Part shown: positions 12,238 through 24,735 of the stretch, piece by piece
Layout: every line of letters starts with the position of its first letter
How positions within the stretch are numbered: the first letter of the stretch is position 1
Assembly: GCA_949128115.1 (NCBI GenBank)
Contig: OX421964.1
Location: 32,046,177-32,110,176, forward strand
Source: Anaspis maculata
Lineage: Eukaryota > Arthropoda > Insecta > Coleoptera > Scraptiidae
DNA length: 64,000 bases
Direction of reading: 5' to 3'
Program-made: the position numbers and the translations under genes
The notes under the pieces: model-generated
What the model saw: the letters and a program-made list of their open reading frames with translations, nothing else
Told to the model about the DNA's origin: nothing
Database searches by the model: none

Positions 12238-12345
12238 GAAAATCGGTTGTTACCCCAAAACTTTCCCGGCTAGTATCTAGGAACCTGTGGAATTTTTTGT
12301 TTGAAACGTCCCTTCAGGAAGTTGGAATTAGTAGTGACTTGAAAT
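12238..12345 (+). repeat. Left part of dispersed repeat copy 2, split by an insertion
   Basis: AATCGGTTGTTACCCCAAAACTTTC onwards aligns with 1630-1740. The match stops near 12345 and resumes at about 17800. The 12.35-17.79 kb inverted-repeat cluster therefore appears inserted in this copy. Confidence 0.6.
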
Positions 12346-12714
12346 AAATAGTAAAAAAGTTATCTCTTGCTTGAAGAAAGTAGTTCTGAAAGTAGTTCTC
12401 AAACGGTTTTTTGCTCTGTGATTAGCTCATCCCCACCTGTTTAACATGTTACAATCATACATCCCTGTGACGTGTACTATTCAGTATACAGGGGGAAAAT
12501 TGAAATATTGTGACGATTGCCCCCCCTCTTAACCCCCCCCCCTTACTTTGTGTATTTTAACCTTTTGTTTCCCGTGAATTAGTTCACCCCTTTCTTTTGT
12601 TGACAAACCTTGGTTCTACCTACGAGAGGACCAAATTAATCCATTTCCCACATAGAAACAAACAATTCGAATCACAAGTACCTTTATTTTATACTTATCT
12701 TATATTTTATATAG

Positions 12715-15345
12715 TGGGGTCGGTACGCTTTTGGATACTGCACTTTTGAGTAGAGTTATGAAACTTGGCACATAGTTTCTAGGGACCATATGAAGAAATT
12801 TCGCCCGATGTTCCCAAAAAAAAAATTCGACGGGATCCGTTACAAAATGGCGTCCAAATTTTGAAAATTGGCGATTGGTCGTACAGTGGCGCGCAAAGTA
12901 TCAATTCCTAACATTTTGGCCATGACAAGTTGATTTAAGCCACCCCTGACTTGATCCGTCTGATATTTTGGCCATTTGGGCCTTTTTTCCAAAATGGCAG
13001 CCAAACTTTGAAAGTTGGCATTTGGTTGTATAGTGGCCTGCAAGGTATCAATTCATGACATTTCGACCATGACAAGTCGATTAAAGCCTACCCTGACTCC
13101 ATCTAACCAAAATTTTGGCCTCAATACTCAATTACAGTGCTGATACTGGAATTTGTTTCTTCAATTTTGAGAAGGGTTGTGGAAAACCACTTCTTGGACT
13201 TTCTGTGTGTACAACATGTGAGTAATCCGGAGAGCAGAATCACTACATTTCCCACCCTACTGGCAAAACCTATTTCACGCATGTATAAAACTGTCAAAAC
13301 CATAGAAAAATGTCGAAAGTACATACATATCAACTACGCGTTGTTTCAGAATTTGTATTTGTGCTAAAAGATGAGTCAGGTTACATATTACGTTAGGTAC
13401 CAGAAATAACAGTGAATGAGGAATCTGCGCTCTGTAGCGTGCATTTGCTGTTTCTCAGTGGTGTTTGGAGGTTAGACTTCTCTCTGCCTCTCAGACCTCA
13501 GACTTCGGTTACTTTTCATCAGTGTAGAAGAAATGTTGCATGTTGATTAGAAATAAATTCTTGCAAGGTTTGATTTTCTGCATGAGAGAGCGTTATTTGG
13601 AAATTTGCACGTTTGCATGATTGTGCGAGACGCTCAACCTACATTCTTCTTTACTGTTTTCCTTGTCTATTACATTGGTGAAGAACAGAACTCTCACCTA
13701 TCCTGAATCCCATTTCAATTCTAATTTCTGTAGGTGATCCAATTTCTACATGTTGCATTATACTCGTTTTGTCACTTACATATACCAAAGTTGGGAAAGA
13801 ACTATGTACAAGGCGCTAAAGCTGTAATGCTTTTCTCGAAGGTATAATATTCTTCCTACCATAGATACTAAGAAATCCAATTACGATTCAGGAACAAGTT
13901 TTAATAATGAGGAACTGTACGGCTATAAGTGCAAAAAATGTAACACTGTACCTACATTTCTTGCCAAAAATGCTAACACAGTGTCACATGGGACAAACTA
14001 AGACCCATAGGAGAGATCTTTGATCTTTGTGCCTTGGACACACTAGAAACTTGCAGAAATTTTTATAAGCAGTACTTTGATATGATAAGAGGTACATTGT
14101 GATTGTCTTCTGCTCAGATCTCTTCAAGTAAAACTCTTGTGGACGTATAAATCTGCAAAAACCGCTTATCTCGATCCCTTTCCGTACATATTCAAACAAC
14201 TTGCACTTCGAAATTTCTTGCGGTTTTGATGCCACGAGATCTTCACTGACAGGACTATAAATGGAGATTGAAGCCAAAAGTTGAGTCAAGTCGAGTCGGG
14301 AAGGGTATTAATCGACTCGTAATGGTCGAAATGTCCAGGAATGGATACCTTGTGTACCCCTATACGACTACTTGCCGATGTTAGAGGTTTGGCTGCCATT
14401 TTGGAAAGAAGGCCTCAATGGCCCAAATATCAGCCGAATTGAGTCCGAGGTAGCTTGAATCAACTCGTCATAGTCAAAATGTTACGAATTGATACTTCGT
14501 GCAAACGTGCAAATTTTCAAATAAATTGGACCCCCCACAGCGCACAGTCGACTCAGATGCTCTACATCAGTGGGACGCCCTCTCATGCAGAAAATCAAAC
14601 CTTGCAAGAATTTATTCCTCATCAACATGCCAAATTTCTTCTCCACTGATGAAAATTTTCTGAAATAACTTGCAGTTGGTATGTAGGTATGTACTTTCGA
14701 CGTTTTTTATGGTTGTCAAAGTTTTATACATGCGTGGAATAGGCTTTGCCAATAGGGGAGAGCCTTTTATTTCCTAGGAAGAATGTAGTGATTCTGCTCT
14801 CAAAATTACTCACAATCATGTTGGAAACACAGAAAGTCCAAGAAGTAGTTTTCCACAACCCTTCTCAAGAATATAAAAAAATCAAAATCAGCACTATAAT
14901 TGAGTATTGAAGCTAAAATTTAGGTTGGATAGAGTCAGGGTAGGCTTTAATCGACTTTTCTTGGTCAAAACGTCAAGAATTGATACCTTGCAGGCCACTA
15001 TACGACCAAATTCCAACTTTCGAAGTTTAGCTGCCATTTTGGAAAAAAGGCCCAAATGGCCAAAATATCAGACAAATCAAGTCAGGGGTGGCTCAAATCA
15101 ACTCGTTATGGTCAAAATGTTAGGAATTGATACTTTGCACGCCACTGTACGACCAATCGCAAATTTTCAAAATTTGGACGCCATTTTGGAAAAAGGGGCC
15201 TATATAACGGATTCCGTCGAAAATTTTTTTGGGAACATCGGGCGAAATTTCTTCTTATGGTCCCTAGAAACTATGTGCCAAGTTTCATAACTCTACTCAA
15301 AAGTGCAGTATCCAAGGGATTTTTGTCTCGTACCGTCCCCACTAA
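12715..15345. repeat. Long inverted repeat with arms of roughly 850 bp
   Basis: The left arm (about 12715-13610) is the diverged reverse complement of the right arm (about 14555-15345). Matches run from the outer ACTGCACTTTTGAGTAGAGTTATGAAACTTGG/CAAGTTTCATAACTCTACTC pairing through to the inner AAATCAAACCTTGCAAGAAT pairing. Within each arm, and again at about 14290-14515, a unit is iterated that carries GCCATTTTGGAAAAAAGGCC, a GGTCAAAATGTNAGGAATTGATAC-like stretch and TACGACCAA. The central 0.95 kb holds no recognisable gene. Confidence 0.8.
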
Positions 15346-15414
15346 TAGTTTAATACCATGTCTTTCAACTAGAGAATTAGTGGAACATCCTCAAGAAAGA
15401 CAATCTCTCAATAT

Positions 15415-15582
15415 TGGAAGGGTGATGTACTTCGTCAGTTTTGTAATAATCAAGAAGATTATTTTTTGACTTACAACATGACTAGATGGGCACTAGCTCG
15501 AAACTAGTCATGCTGTAAATCAAATAATAATCTTCTTGATTATTAAAAAAATTGACGAAGTAGTACATCACCCTTCCAACAT
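15415..15582. repeat. Compact hairpin element of about 165 bp
   Basis: The arms 15415-15487 and 15503-15582 are near-perfect reverse complements (GGAAGGGTGATGTACTTCGTC against GACGAAGTAGTACATCACCCTTCC). An inner ACTAG/CTAGT pair flanks a short loop. It resembles a small foldback or MITE. Confidence 0.75.
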
Positions 15583-15639
15583 TAATTCACGTCAATAACT
15601 CGTCAACTATGAATCTCTCAATATTCAACAACCTTATAT

Positions 15640-17570
15640 AGTCACCTATTGAACATTTGAAAAATGTACTCCTCCATAGCCGCTGATATCCTACGTACAG
15701 GGTGAAATCTTTTTTTTTTCAATGTTTTTTATCTTCAATTGAAAAAAAAAAAATTTCATTCTTCATCGAATCAACCCAGGCAAAAACCAATTCCGGCTCT
15801 GTTACAAGTCTGTAATCTCTCATTCAAGATATGGAAATGTCACATTCCTTAAACTCCCTAAACACAACCCACAGGGTGAAACATACTTGATTGTTTTTTT
15901 TTTTTTCCTAGATAAAATTGATTCGGATAATAATCTTATCTGGTTCACTGGAAAGCTCAGAGTTTTCCGCAAACCATGTGAAAATCTTGAATTTCTAGTA
16001 TCACTCTGACTTGATATACAGGATGAATTATATTGTCATGATAATGACATAAAGGCCCTAGGTAAAAGTTCATCCTTTGAATATAACGGAAAAGGCACGT
16101 GTAGCCCAGGTATGTAAGTTGCCGAATCGTCCAAATCATTGGCAGATGCTAGGTCATTTTCGACGGTGCACAGTTCCATTAAACAAGTAGGTACCGGGTG
16201 TTCACGCGAGACGGATACCCCCTCATTAAAAACTTTACCTTCGTGATAATTAAAAAAAGAAAAAACTATCCTGGAACAATTTTTTCCGTAGTTTCTGGAA
16301 ATGTCAAGTATTATTCTCCATTTCGTGCCAAACACAGGATGTCGCAATTTTTTTGCTTTTTTTGAAACACCCTGTGTTTTGTCATCAGCGTCACAGTCGA
16401 TTTACATTCTTAACCTGATTACAGAAATGCATGACACTTCCAAAGTTTTTTGAAAAAAATCGAAAATTCACGATGGCATTTAATTTTTTTTTCTTTCCAG
16501 AATGATGGATTCATTTTAGAAATCAGATATGTCTCGGATATTTTATTAGTCATTCTATGTGATTCCATTCCATTTAGAAGTAAAACTCTAAACATATTTG
16601 AATCCTGAAGTGGATCCATCATCAAAAAAAATTGAAGTTTGGTAAATTTTATATTTTTTCCAGAATTTTTTTCAAAAGTGTCATGCATTTTTGTAATCAA
16701 GATAACAGTGTGCAATAATTGTGGTGATGATATACAGGGTGTTTCGAAAAAATGCAAAAAATGCCACACTCTGTATATGGCACGAAATAGAAAATCATCC
16801 TTGACATATTCAGAGACTACGGAAAAAATTGTCCCAGGAAAGTTTTTTCTTTTTTGAATTATCATGAAAAAGAAGTTTTTGATAGGGGGGTATCCCTCTC
16901 GCCTCGCGTGAACACCCTGTACCTACACTACTTGTTTTTCGTGCAAATACCTTTGCTTCCATTTTATTTTATCGCGGAAATGACTTAGCGTCTGCCAATG
17001 ATTTGGACGATTCAGCAACTTACATACGTACCTGGGCTACACGTGCCTTTTCCGTTATATTCAAAGGATGAACTTTTACCTAGGGCCTTTATGTCATCAT
17101 CATGACAATATGTTGATCCACTTTTGTTGTGCGAGAAGTTACCTACTAGGGAAATTGTCCTTAGCAACTCCTCGCACAACCAAAATCGCAAAAACCCTTG
17201 ATGCTACAGTAGCCAGTAGTTGAAGTGATTGCATAAATGTGAATTTTTGATATGTCTTGCCGAATACTCTAGACTCTCCTTTGAAATGAGTAAGATTCTC
17301 ACCCGAATTAGTGTGTCCCAGGAAAAAATAAAAGAAAAGAAGGGTGTTTCACCCTGTATGTCATGTTTTCGCAGTTTGAGGAATGTGACACTTTTATATC
17401 TTAAATGAGAGATTATAGACTTGTAACAGAGCCGAAAATGGTCTTTGTCCGGATTGATCCAATCAAGATGAAATTTATTCAAAAAAAATTGATTTCACCC
17501 TATATACGTAGAATACCTACCAGCGGCTATAGAGGGGTGAATTTTTCATACGTTCAATAGGAGACCATAA
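15640..17570. repeat. Foldback-type inverted repeat of about 1.9 kb
   Basis: The arms pair over most of 15640-16480 and 16600-17570. Examples: TCACCTATTGAAC with GTTCAATAGGAGAC; GGCTCTGTTACAAGTCTGTAATCTCTCATT with its complement near 17410; CCTAGGTAAAAGTTCATCCTTTGAATATAACGGAAAAGGCACGTG with its complement near 17050. CACCCTGTA/TACAGGGTG motifs recur at 15699, 16369, 16736, 16912 and 17358. The ORFs on either strand are by-products of the pairing. Confidence 0.75.
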
Positions 17571-17817
17571 AGCTACTGAATAATGAAAGGCTGTTTTTCT
17601 CGAAAATTATTACACCGGAAGAAAAACGTTTGAATAAGATTTATTTTTCAATTTCCACCCTGTAGGTATACCAAGTATTACGCGTCACAGGCATATGTAT
17701 ACTTTTAACATGTTCAACAGGTGGGGATGAGCTAACCAAATAGCAAAAAACCGTTTGAGAACTACTTTCTTCGAGCAAAAAATCTTATTCAAATATAGGT
17801 ACTATTTTGCCAGGAAA

Positions 17818-18634
17818 ATTTTGTATTTTCCGGGAAAACCTCAAATCTTTTTCCAGGTAATCTTCTTGTGAAAATTGAAAATTGTCAATTGAGGCCTCAA
17901 TTCAAGCTCTACCGTTCAAGTCCGGTCTAAAAATGCCGGTTTCGCATTTTCAACCGGAAAATTCTCGGTAAAATTGCAAAAAAAAATGCTGGAAAATGTT
18001 CAAGAACCAGTTGCCACTTTGTATAAAAAATTGGTGGAAATCTGTTCACGGGATGAAAAGTTAGAAAATTTGCAGTTCTTCCAGAGAGGAAAACTCGAAA
18101 ACCGTGGCGTGGGTCCGATCTCGAAAATTTTTCCTCCAAAAATTAATTCAATCTTTTCTCCAACTTTCATTCCCAACATGTCTGCACCTGAAATGAATAT
18201 TTTGTGGGACTCACGGCTCACCGCATGTCGAAGTTTGCCTTGCAGTTTTTTCAAATTCACGGAATGTGCAAATTTCATTTTGAAAAAATTACCGTCGGAG
18301 AACTGGAACCGTGTCGATTTTGAAAATGGGTCTACACGACGCCCAATTCAATCTTCTTTCGATACCTATCAGTTGGAATTTTTCGGAAAAAGACGATCCC
18401 GGACTCCCGGAGTAGAAATGAATTTTTGAGTGGAGTCCTGCATCGAAAGAGAGTCGTCTTGGTCAAAACACAAGTGAGAGGCCCTCTTGGGTGGCAACGG
18501 TTAGGAGAAATTTTAGAATTCATAACGCCCGACTGGAGAATAGTGGAAAACTGCAAATGCAGACTCAATTTGACTCTTTTATTGTGTTGTTTCCTGGCCA
18601 ATTTGGTTCCAGTCCATCGGATTGATTTTGAATA
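17818..18634 (+). repeat. Dispersed repeat, copy 2 (main part)
   Basis: It aligns in the same orientation with 2385-3207, with similar length and scattered differences. The 151-codon ORF in this copy is not preserved in the other copy, so I do not call a protein. Confidence 0.75.
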
Positions 18635-18639
18635 ATTAA

Positions 18640-20640
18640 ATGGTAAAAGCTGTGGTGAAAGTTTTGAACTTTGAACTTTGACATTTTTTATTATTTGACA
18701 GATGACAGACAGGACAATAGGTGCTTTCCTTTTACAACCTGAACTAAGTATTCTGACCTACAAAAAAAAAAAAAGTTGTTAGTGGTACCGTAATATGGGG
18801 TTATTAGAAATTTGGGGTATAATTAGAAACACCTCGAGAAACACCGAGCGAAAATTTGTTTCAATTTTATCCAGAATCAAAACCGTTTGTGCGGTCTTTT
18901 TGAATAAAGAAGCTGTGATCTGGGGAATGTTGTGTTATTTGGTTGGTGTGACTGTCAAAACTGACACTTGACTGACACGTCCTTGACTGACACTTGTGTC
19001 GGGCGCACTGTTTTCACGCGACACTGCTCTGGAGCGATGTGGTCTCCGCGCGTCAGATTTTTCAATGCTATGGATTTGGTATCACTGATTTGACTTTTCA
19101 AGAAATTGTTGAGGAGTAGGTTGCAACACCGCATCACCCCATCAGTCTAGACATCTAACCTGAAAATTCGTCATGTTACGGCATCAAAATAAAGAGTTTG
19201 GAATTATGGAACAGAGGATGGAGATGCTCGTGATTTAATTTTTTTTAATAATATTGATCATTTCACTGTACTGTAACTAAGTGAGCGGACGGGATTTTCA
19301 GAGGGCGAGTAGCAACTTACTGCTAGAAATAGGCTGCCTGGTGTAGTGGAATCTTGAAAATGAAGATCATTATCCAGCTATGAGATTCCCAATTTCACAA
19401 ATTTCTGCTTATGTCAAAAACTGCATCATAAAATTTTGACGTCTATTTTTAATAATAAAATTATAATTATTTTCGGTTCTTGGCGATAAAAGGGTCGACT
19501 GAAATCGCACATTTTACAGTAACCATTCTACCACCATTCTCTGCCTTATGGAATTGTGAGAGTGGATCTAGTTTCTAGTTTTCTAGGAAGGCAGTATATG
19601 ACGAAAACCTATATGTATACCATTTTGCAAAGTTCGGCCTAATGACGGAAGTTACAGCCCTTCAAAGTTATTCACTTTTTTTCGGATTCCAAAAATTCAT
19701 AACTCAGGAAGGTTCTGACAAAATTAACTCGAATTTACCATAGATTGGTTTGTCGGATCTATCTACCGACCTGCCAAATTTTGAAAGAATCCAGCCAGTG
19801 GCGTCGGAGCTACGGGGGTCAATAATTTAGAAGCAATATCTGAAGAAAAGTTGCCTTAGCGTGACCCCCCATAATTTCTACGCTACTGGTTGGATTCTTT
19901 AGGAATTTGGCAAGTTGATAGATGATGTTGATGAACCAGAGCTCATGCTGAATTAAGGCTGCCGTCAACAGTGAACTGAAATCTTTTGTATTAACAAAAC
20001 TAGAAAAAGATCGTAGAATTTTTCTAACATTTCTTCGGAATTCCCTTAAGGGTCGCTTACGACGTACTGGAGAGGCTTTCCGTCATTTTCTGGACATTCT
20101 GTTACTTATCGCTCAAATTTGGTGATATACGATGCCGCTCTTTTTGAAAACGGCAATGATAATAATGAAGTTTCAGCGATTTATCGCCAAATTTCTGCGA
20201 ATATGCCCCCGTGCAGACCTAGCTCAAACATGCGAAGGTAGCAATGCTTTCGCGCGACATTCCATTCCACCCCTGATTCCACCTAAGGATATTCCACCTT
20301 GCGTTGTTGCCGCCTCTTGCAATAGTGATTACATGTTTAAATTTCCCGCTAAATTTCGGCCCAAAACCACGCAGCACTACCAATAGTCTAACCGTAAAAA
20401 CTGTGTCGCGCGAAGGCAGTGTCGGCTGAAAGCACCCTACCCCTTGTGTCAGACGCAGACGTCCTTGGACGCAGACGATCGACAAAACATAAGACGAAAA
20501 TCCCTAAATTTTCCCCAAATAAATAAAAGTGGTTATTCAAAATGTCATTTTTGATTTTTGAAGCAGATTATTAAAAAACGAAGAACAATGAAAAAATCCA
20601 AATTCCTACGCCATTAACATGCACACAACCAAGTATGCAA
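18640..20640. other. Intergenic; one small inverted repeat
   Basis: No gene recognised. Clusters of TGACA/TGTCA words occur at 18690-18716 and 18953-19000. The stretch 19755-19930 is a diverged inverted repeat in which GCCAAATTTTGAAAGAATCCA pairs with TGGATTCTTTAGGAATTTGGC. Confidence 0.45.
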
Positions 20641-20689
20641 CAAATCAAGGACTAACGCACGGGCTGTTCGTGTTTGTGTCGGCATAACC

Positions 20690-20981
20690 TATAAATTAAT
20701 GTTGGCATTTCAAATTTTAAAGGTCGCTGATATTTCTTTTGTTGCATTGTTAACAGGCGTTGAAAGATTTATTGTTTTTCACAGCCAAAATTTCCTGAAT
20801 ATCCGGTCGTTGTGCTCGAAGTGTTCCGTGTGCACTGCCAGTTTGGGCTTTCCTAAGGTAAGAGCCTGTGTTGGCATTTTTCCACTATTCTAATTTTTTT
20901 CTGCTGATTTATTTGGATTTGTTCCATTATGTGTGGGTTTTAAATTGGATTCAGTGTCAGTTGGTACTTTCCAAATGTAAG
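20690..20981 (+). other. Possible 5' UTR exons of the phosphatase gene
   Basis: Consensus donors TAAG|GTAAGA (after 20857) and TAAG|GTAAGT (after 20981) lie upstream of an acceptor TCCTAG placed exactly before the phosphatase ATG. A first non-coding exon ending at 20857 and an alternative short one ending at 20981 are plausible. Transcript data are needed to choose. Confidence 0.4.
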
Positions 20982-21031
20982 GTAAGTAAAAATGCATTGC
21001 TTTTAACATTTGTCCCTTTTTCACATCCTAG

Positions 21032-21787
21032 ATGGGTACATCACGAAACTTGGCAGTTTTCGATTTCGATCACACGATTGTGGAGGAGAACACCGACATT
21101 GCTGTGATGAAGCTGGTGGATACGGCCAAAATTCCAGAGGAAATCAGGAGCCTACGACGCAGCGACGGTTGGACCGCCTTTATGCAAGGCAATTTCAAAT
21201 ACTTACACGAAAATGAAAAAACTGAGAACGACATCAAGAGCTTGATTCAGCAGCTGCCACCTGTTCCAGGAATGTGCCAGCTGATTGAAGCACTCCACGC
21301 CAATAACTACGACGTAATAATAATCAGTGATTGCAATTCGTATTTCATTGATGTTTGGCTGAGGCATCGAAATCTGCACGATAAAGTTTTGAAAGTGTTC
21401 ACAAATCCTGCTGAATTCAATGAACAAGGCATGCTGAAGATTTCAATGTATCATCTGCAAGATTATTGCAAGCTCAGCACAAAGAACTTGTGCAAAGGAC
21501 AAATTTTAGAAGATTTCATTGCAGAACAAAAGAAACTAGGAATAGATTATGAGCAAATTATTTATGCTGGAGACGGCATGAATGATTTTTGTCCCATTTT
21601 AAGATTGAGGGAATGTGATTTGGCGTGCGTCAGAGACAAATTTGCCTGTGTTGACGTGATAAAGAAAACTCAGGCAGGAAAATCCTTAGATGAAAATGGA
21701 GAAAAACGTGTAGTCAAAGCAGAAGTTTTGATTTGGAACACTGGAGATGAAATTCAAAAAAAGGTGCTGGAAAATAACAAACTATGA
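21032..21787 (+). CDS. PHOSPHO2-like: PHOSPHO1/2-family HAD phosphatase
   Basis: The 251-residue ORF has the haloacid dehalogenase motifs in order: motif I DFDHT (residues 11-15, nucleophile D11, acid D13), motif II serine S99 in IIISDCNS, a lysine near K155, and motif IV GDGMND (180-185). The lead-in NLAVFDFDHTIVEENTD and the length (about 240-270) fit the PHOSPHO1/PHOSPHO2 family. Human members dephosphorylate phosphocholine/phosphoethanolamine or pyridoxal phosphate with Mg2+; the substrate here cannot be told from sequence. No signal peptide or membrane segment is seen, so it is probably cytosolic. The coding region is one exon, starting at an ATG that follows directly on a 3' splice acceptor. 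A poly(A) signal AATAAA lies at 21918. Confidence 0.92.
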   Translation: MGTSRNLAVFDFDHTIVEENTDIAVMKLVDTAKIPEEIRSLRRSDGWTAFMQGNFKYLHENEKTENDIKSLIQQLPPVPGMCQLIEALHANNYDVIIISDCNSYFIDVWLRHRNLHDKVLKVFTNPAEFNEQGMLKISMYHLQDYCKLSTKNLCKGQILEDFIAEQKKLGIDYEQIIYAGDGMNDFCPILRLRECDLACVRDKFACVDVIKKTQAGKSLDENGEKRVVKAEVLIWNTGDEIQKKVLENNKL

Positions 21788-21789
21788 GT

Positions 21790-23010
21790 TTTCTCATTTA
21801 TTTTATAATTAATAATTTAATCAATTACAACTTTAAATAATTACATTGGCACCTAATGCTTAGCAGCCACCTTTTTTTTTTCAAAATTATGTACACAAAT
21901 TTTACTATCAACTGCAAAATAAAGAACAAATTGTTCAGGAGGAAGAGAAAACATAAAAATTGGTGTTTGTGGTTTTTTCTGTGTAGGGTGTAATACTGTT
22001 TTGTATTATGGGTTACATAGTCTTCAAGTCTTTGGCATGTCATCTCTAGGAATACATAGTTGCAAAATCCATCTTTTTTCAAGAAAAGTAAGGAGTATAA
22101 ATTCTAGTGAACAGCTATTATTGGGGAACAATGGTACATATAAAAATGCAAAAAACCGTTGATTAATCACATCATATACCAGTGGTTTGGGTTTGTTATT
22201 TATTATTAGTATGTGTGCATAAAAACATTCAATATGTTAATTTGAAAAAACACCACAAAGTATTAGACAAAAAAAATCTTTTTGAGCAAATCTCGTTATG
22301 ATGCACAAAAACCTAATAAATTTATAAATAAATAATCAATATATCATGAGATTTCCAATTCAAATAATTTCTTCCTAATATTTACACATTTTTTTAGCAG
22401 TGAGTATAGAGTAGGGACTCCATCCAATCAAGTAGTGGTGTTTTGTGTAATATATGGGTGCGTTACATCATTGCAATCTTTTTGTTTGATATAGTTATTA
22501 TGTACATTTCAACAAATTGTGAGAATCAACCAAAATTATAATAAAAATTATTTTTATATCAATTTCGATTAGTTTTACTTGTACCCGTAATTTTGTATTG
22601 ACTAGTCACTGTTGAAATTACCTTCATCCTCGAGTCTTATTGCTTCATTAATTCTTAGTTTTTGATAAAGTGACGCTATGCTTTCAACTTTTTCCGATAT
22701 ATTTTCTTTAGAACCGAAAGTTGTAGGTATCTCATGAACCACTTTCAAGGACAAGGTAAATTTTGAGAATTAGCCTGAATAACTTCTGACCTAAAAATAA
22801 TACTGCCTTGGGCTAGAACCAAATTAATGAACGATTTAGCTTGTACTCTGGATTTTACTTCGGCAAGACCAGGGCCCAAGGGGCGGAATATTTTTCGAAA
22901 TAGGCACCTATTCAACATTGCCATTAATTGCATTATACATGAGTATTTGATAGGGTTCTTCAACACACTGAATTTGTAGATCACACCAAAGCGATGCGAC
23001 AACAGGCAGT
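21790..23010. other. Phosphatase 3' UTR and AT-rich intergenic DNA
   Basis: It begins with the phosphatase 3' UTR (AATAAA at 21918-21923). After that I see no gene and no clear repeat. Confidence 0.5.
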
Positions 23011-23013
23011 CGA

Positions 23014-23395
23014 CATATGTATACAGGTGATTCACAACTCGTGACTTCCCTGTTAAGGATAGACTCCTCGACCTATGCTATGACAAACTATAATTTGTCG
23101 CGAACGGCTTAATTTTCAAGATAGTTGTCAAGGGTGTTGAATTTGGGGGGTAAAAATTAGTTTTTTGTCAATTAAAAAAAAACATGAATGGCAGTACAAA
23201 TTTGAAACTTCGAGTAGCTGAATACCACATACTCATACGTATTTTTCCCTGTTAATTCTATTGTTGCTAAGGAATAACAACCTCTAAAAAAAATCCTTGA
23301 ACAATTTTTCTTTCAATGATTTTTGTCTCAGAATGAGTCGAGGGATCGACCCTTGACAGGAAAGTCACAGGTTGTGGACCACTTGTATAGTGCGC
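23014..23395. mobile_element. Small TIR element (MITE-like)
   Basis: TGTATACAGGTGATTCACAAC at the left pairs with the reverse complement of GTTGTGGACCACTTGTATAG at the right. The pairing continues inward through CCCTGTTAAGG...CTCCTCGAC over about 70 bp. There is no ORF of interest and the target duplication is not clear. Confidence 0.6.
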
Positions 23396-23486
23396 GTTGA
23401 AAGTTTGGAAGAAGGATTTTCTCTCTCCCTTGTTAGGAACATCGAAAAACGCTTGGACAGGTGAGATTGATTTTTTTTCAACAGTA

Positions 23487-23687
23487 ATATTACAAGTGCT
23501 TAGATTTTCACGATAATTTTGGCGAAGCGATCGCGAGTGCTGGTTGTAGCGATATACCTCCTCCGGTATCGCCCTACAGAGTCGGGCATTTATCTAGAGA
23601 CAATCAGCCCGAGGGAAACGCTTGGCCAAAATTATCTGGGAAAATCTCGAGCACGAGTGATATTTTGATGATTATTGCAAAAAAAAG
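23487..23687. mobile_element. Small hairpin element
   Basis: TTAGATTTTCACGATAATTTTGGC on the left pairs with GCCAAAATTATCTGGGAAAATC on the right, and the flanking AGTAATATTACA/TGATTATTGC stretches pair weakly. The centre holds an inverted CCTCCTCCGGTATCGCC region. It has no coding capacity. Confidence 0.5.
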
Positions 23688-23689
23688 TC

Positions 23690-24735
23690 CAAAGTGATAG
23701 CTGTCAGATTTTGTTGTTTACATCCATTTTATTCCGTTGCCATTGACGGTGGGATTTAAATGAGTGAATATCATCCTTGTAGGTCTTCTTGAGGTATAAT
23801 AATCAAAGGCTTCGTATGTAATCACACAAACATTTTCTGATATTTTTTTTCCCTACCCCCTGTGCTAAATTTGGAGAGTACTACTTACACAAGAGATACA
23901 AATCTCAAGGGGGTCTGCTGCAAGTTCCAGTGCTTTTTAATAACATTGTTCAACACTGTTGAGCCTCAAATCACGATTTCCTCCCATTGCGGCTTTTTTT
24001 TTGCAATATGCAATGGAGTACACAAATGTTCCCTGGTTGTCAATTTGTATATTAGTTATACAGGGGTTGGTAGTAGAAATAAGGTAATTGGTAGGTACTT
24101 TTCCGTCTTCTTCAAACTTTTTAGATTTTCTAGCGCGTAGCTTAGTAGCAACGTGGTTTCAACCCCCCCCCCCCCGTGTCAATCAGATTCTGTAGAAACC
24201 ACTCAAAAATCTTATACATCCTCTTTAAGTGCTAACATTTTTTAATCTTCACTTTGAATCAGTGGAGTAGTACACTGATCGGTGCAACAAGCCAAATCGT
24301 TCATTTTGGACCAAGAACAAAATAAAAAATTTATTCTAGGTCACGTTGCCTTTATGGAAAAGTGCAGTTTTCCCGAGTTTTTCAGTAGTAACTATCTAAT
24401 ACCAGCCAGTTCTATGCATCTGTGGTGTGAGACAACAAACTGGTCTAGAAACTCCATATGGAGTTCACCAAGACTTTTGTGAAAGCGAATGAAGTAATTT
24501 CAAATGACTGGTCGTAAATGCAAAATCACGCGCACCCGTGGCAACATTGAAAATCGCTCATAACAACACTTACTACACTCATCTTTTTGGTTTTTACTGA
24601 GAAATCGGGGGATGTTCAGGTATTGGATGAATGATGGTGGTGGTGGTGGTGGTGGTGGGAAAACAATCCGTGATATGGGGGGGGGGTATACAGTGCTCAA
24701 CATACAGATTGCAATCGTCTCTTGTTGCCGGTTGG
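23690..24735. other. Intergenic; 3' flank of the SRCIN1-like gene
   Basis: No gene recognised. It contains a poly-C run near 24165, a (GGT)n tract at 24633-24658 and a TTTATT at 24331 that could be the minus-strand poly(A) signal of the adaptor gene. Confidence 0.45.

Larger units (their letters stand above)
12350..17795. repeat. 5.4-kb composite of nested inverted repeats
   Basis: The outermost arms are about 12355-12510 and 17640-17790. AAGAAAGTAGTTCT...CAAACGGTTTTTTGCT on the left is the reverse complement of AGCAAAAAACCGTTTGAGAAC...CTTTCTTCGAGCAA on the right, and GCTCATCCCCACCTGTT pairs as well. Inside lie further inverted repeats at 12715-15345, 15415-15582 and 15640-17570, listed separately. 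No transposase or polymerase ORF is visible. Confidence 0.65.

Noticed and set aside
16419..16865. Minus-strand ORF of 148 codons
   Set aside because: It lies across the centre of a foldback repeat, is not preserved in paired copies and has no domain.
17974..18429. Plus-strand ORF of 151 codons
   Set aside because: It lies inside a dispersed repeat and the equivalent frame is broken in the copy at 2.6-3.0 kb.
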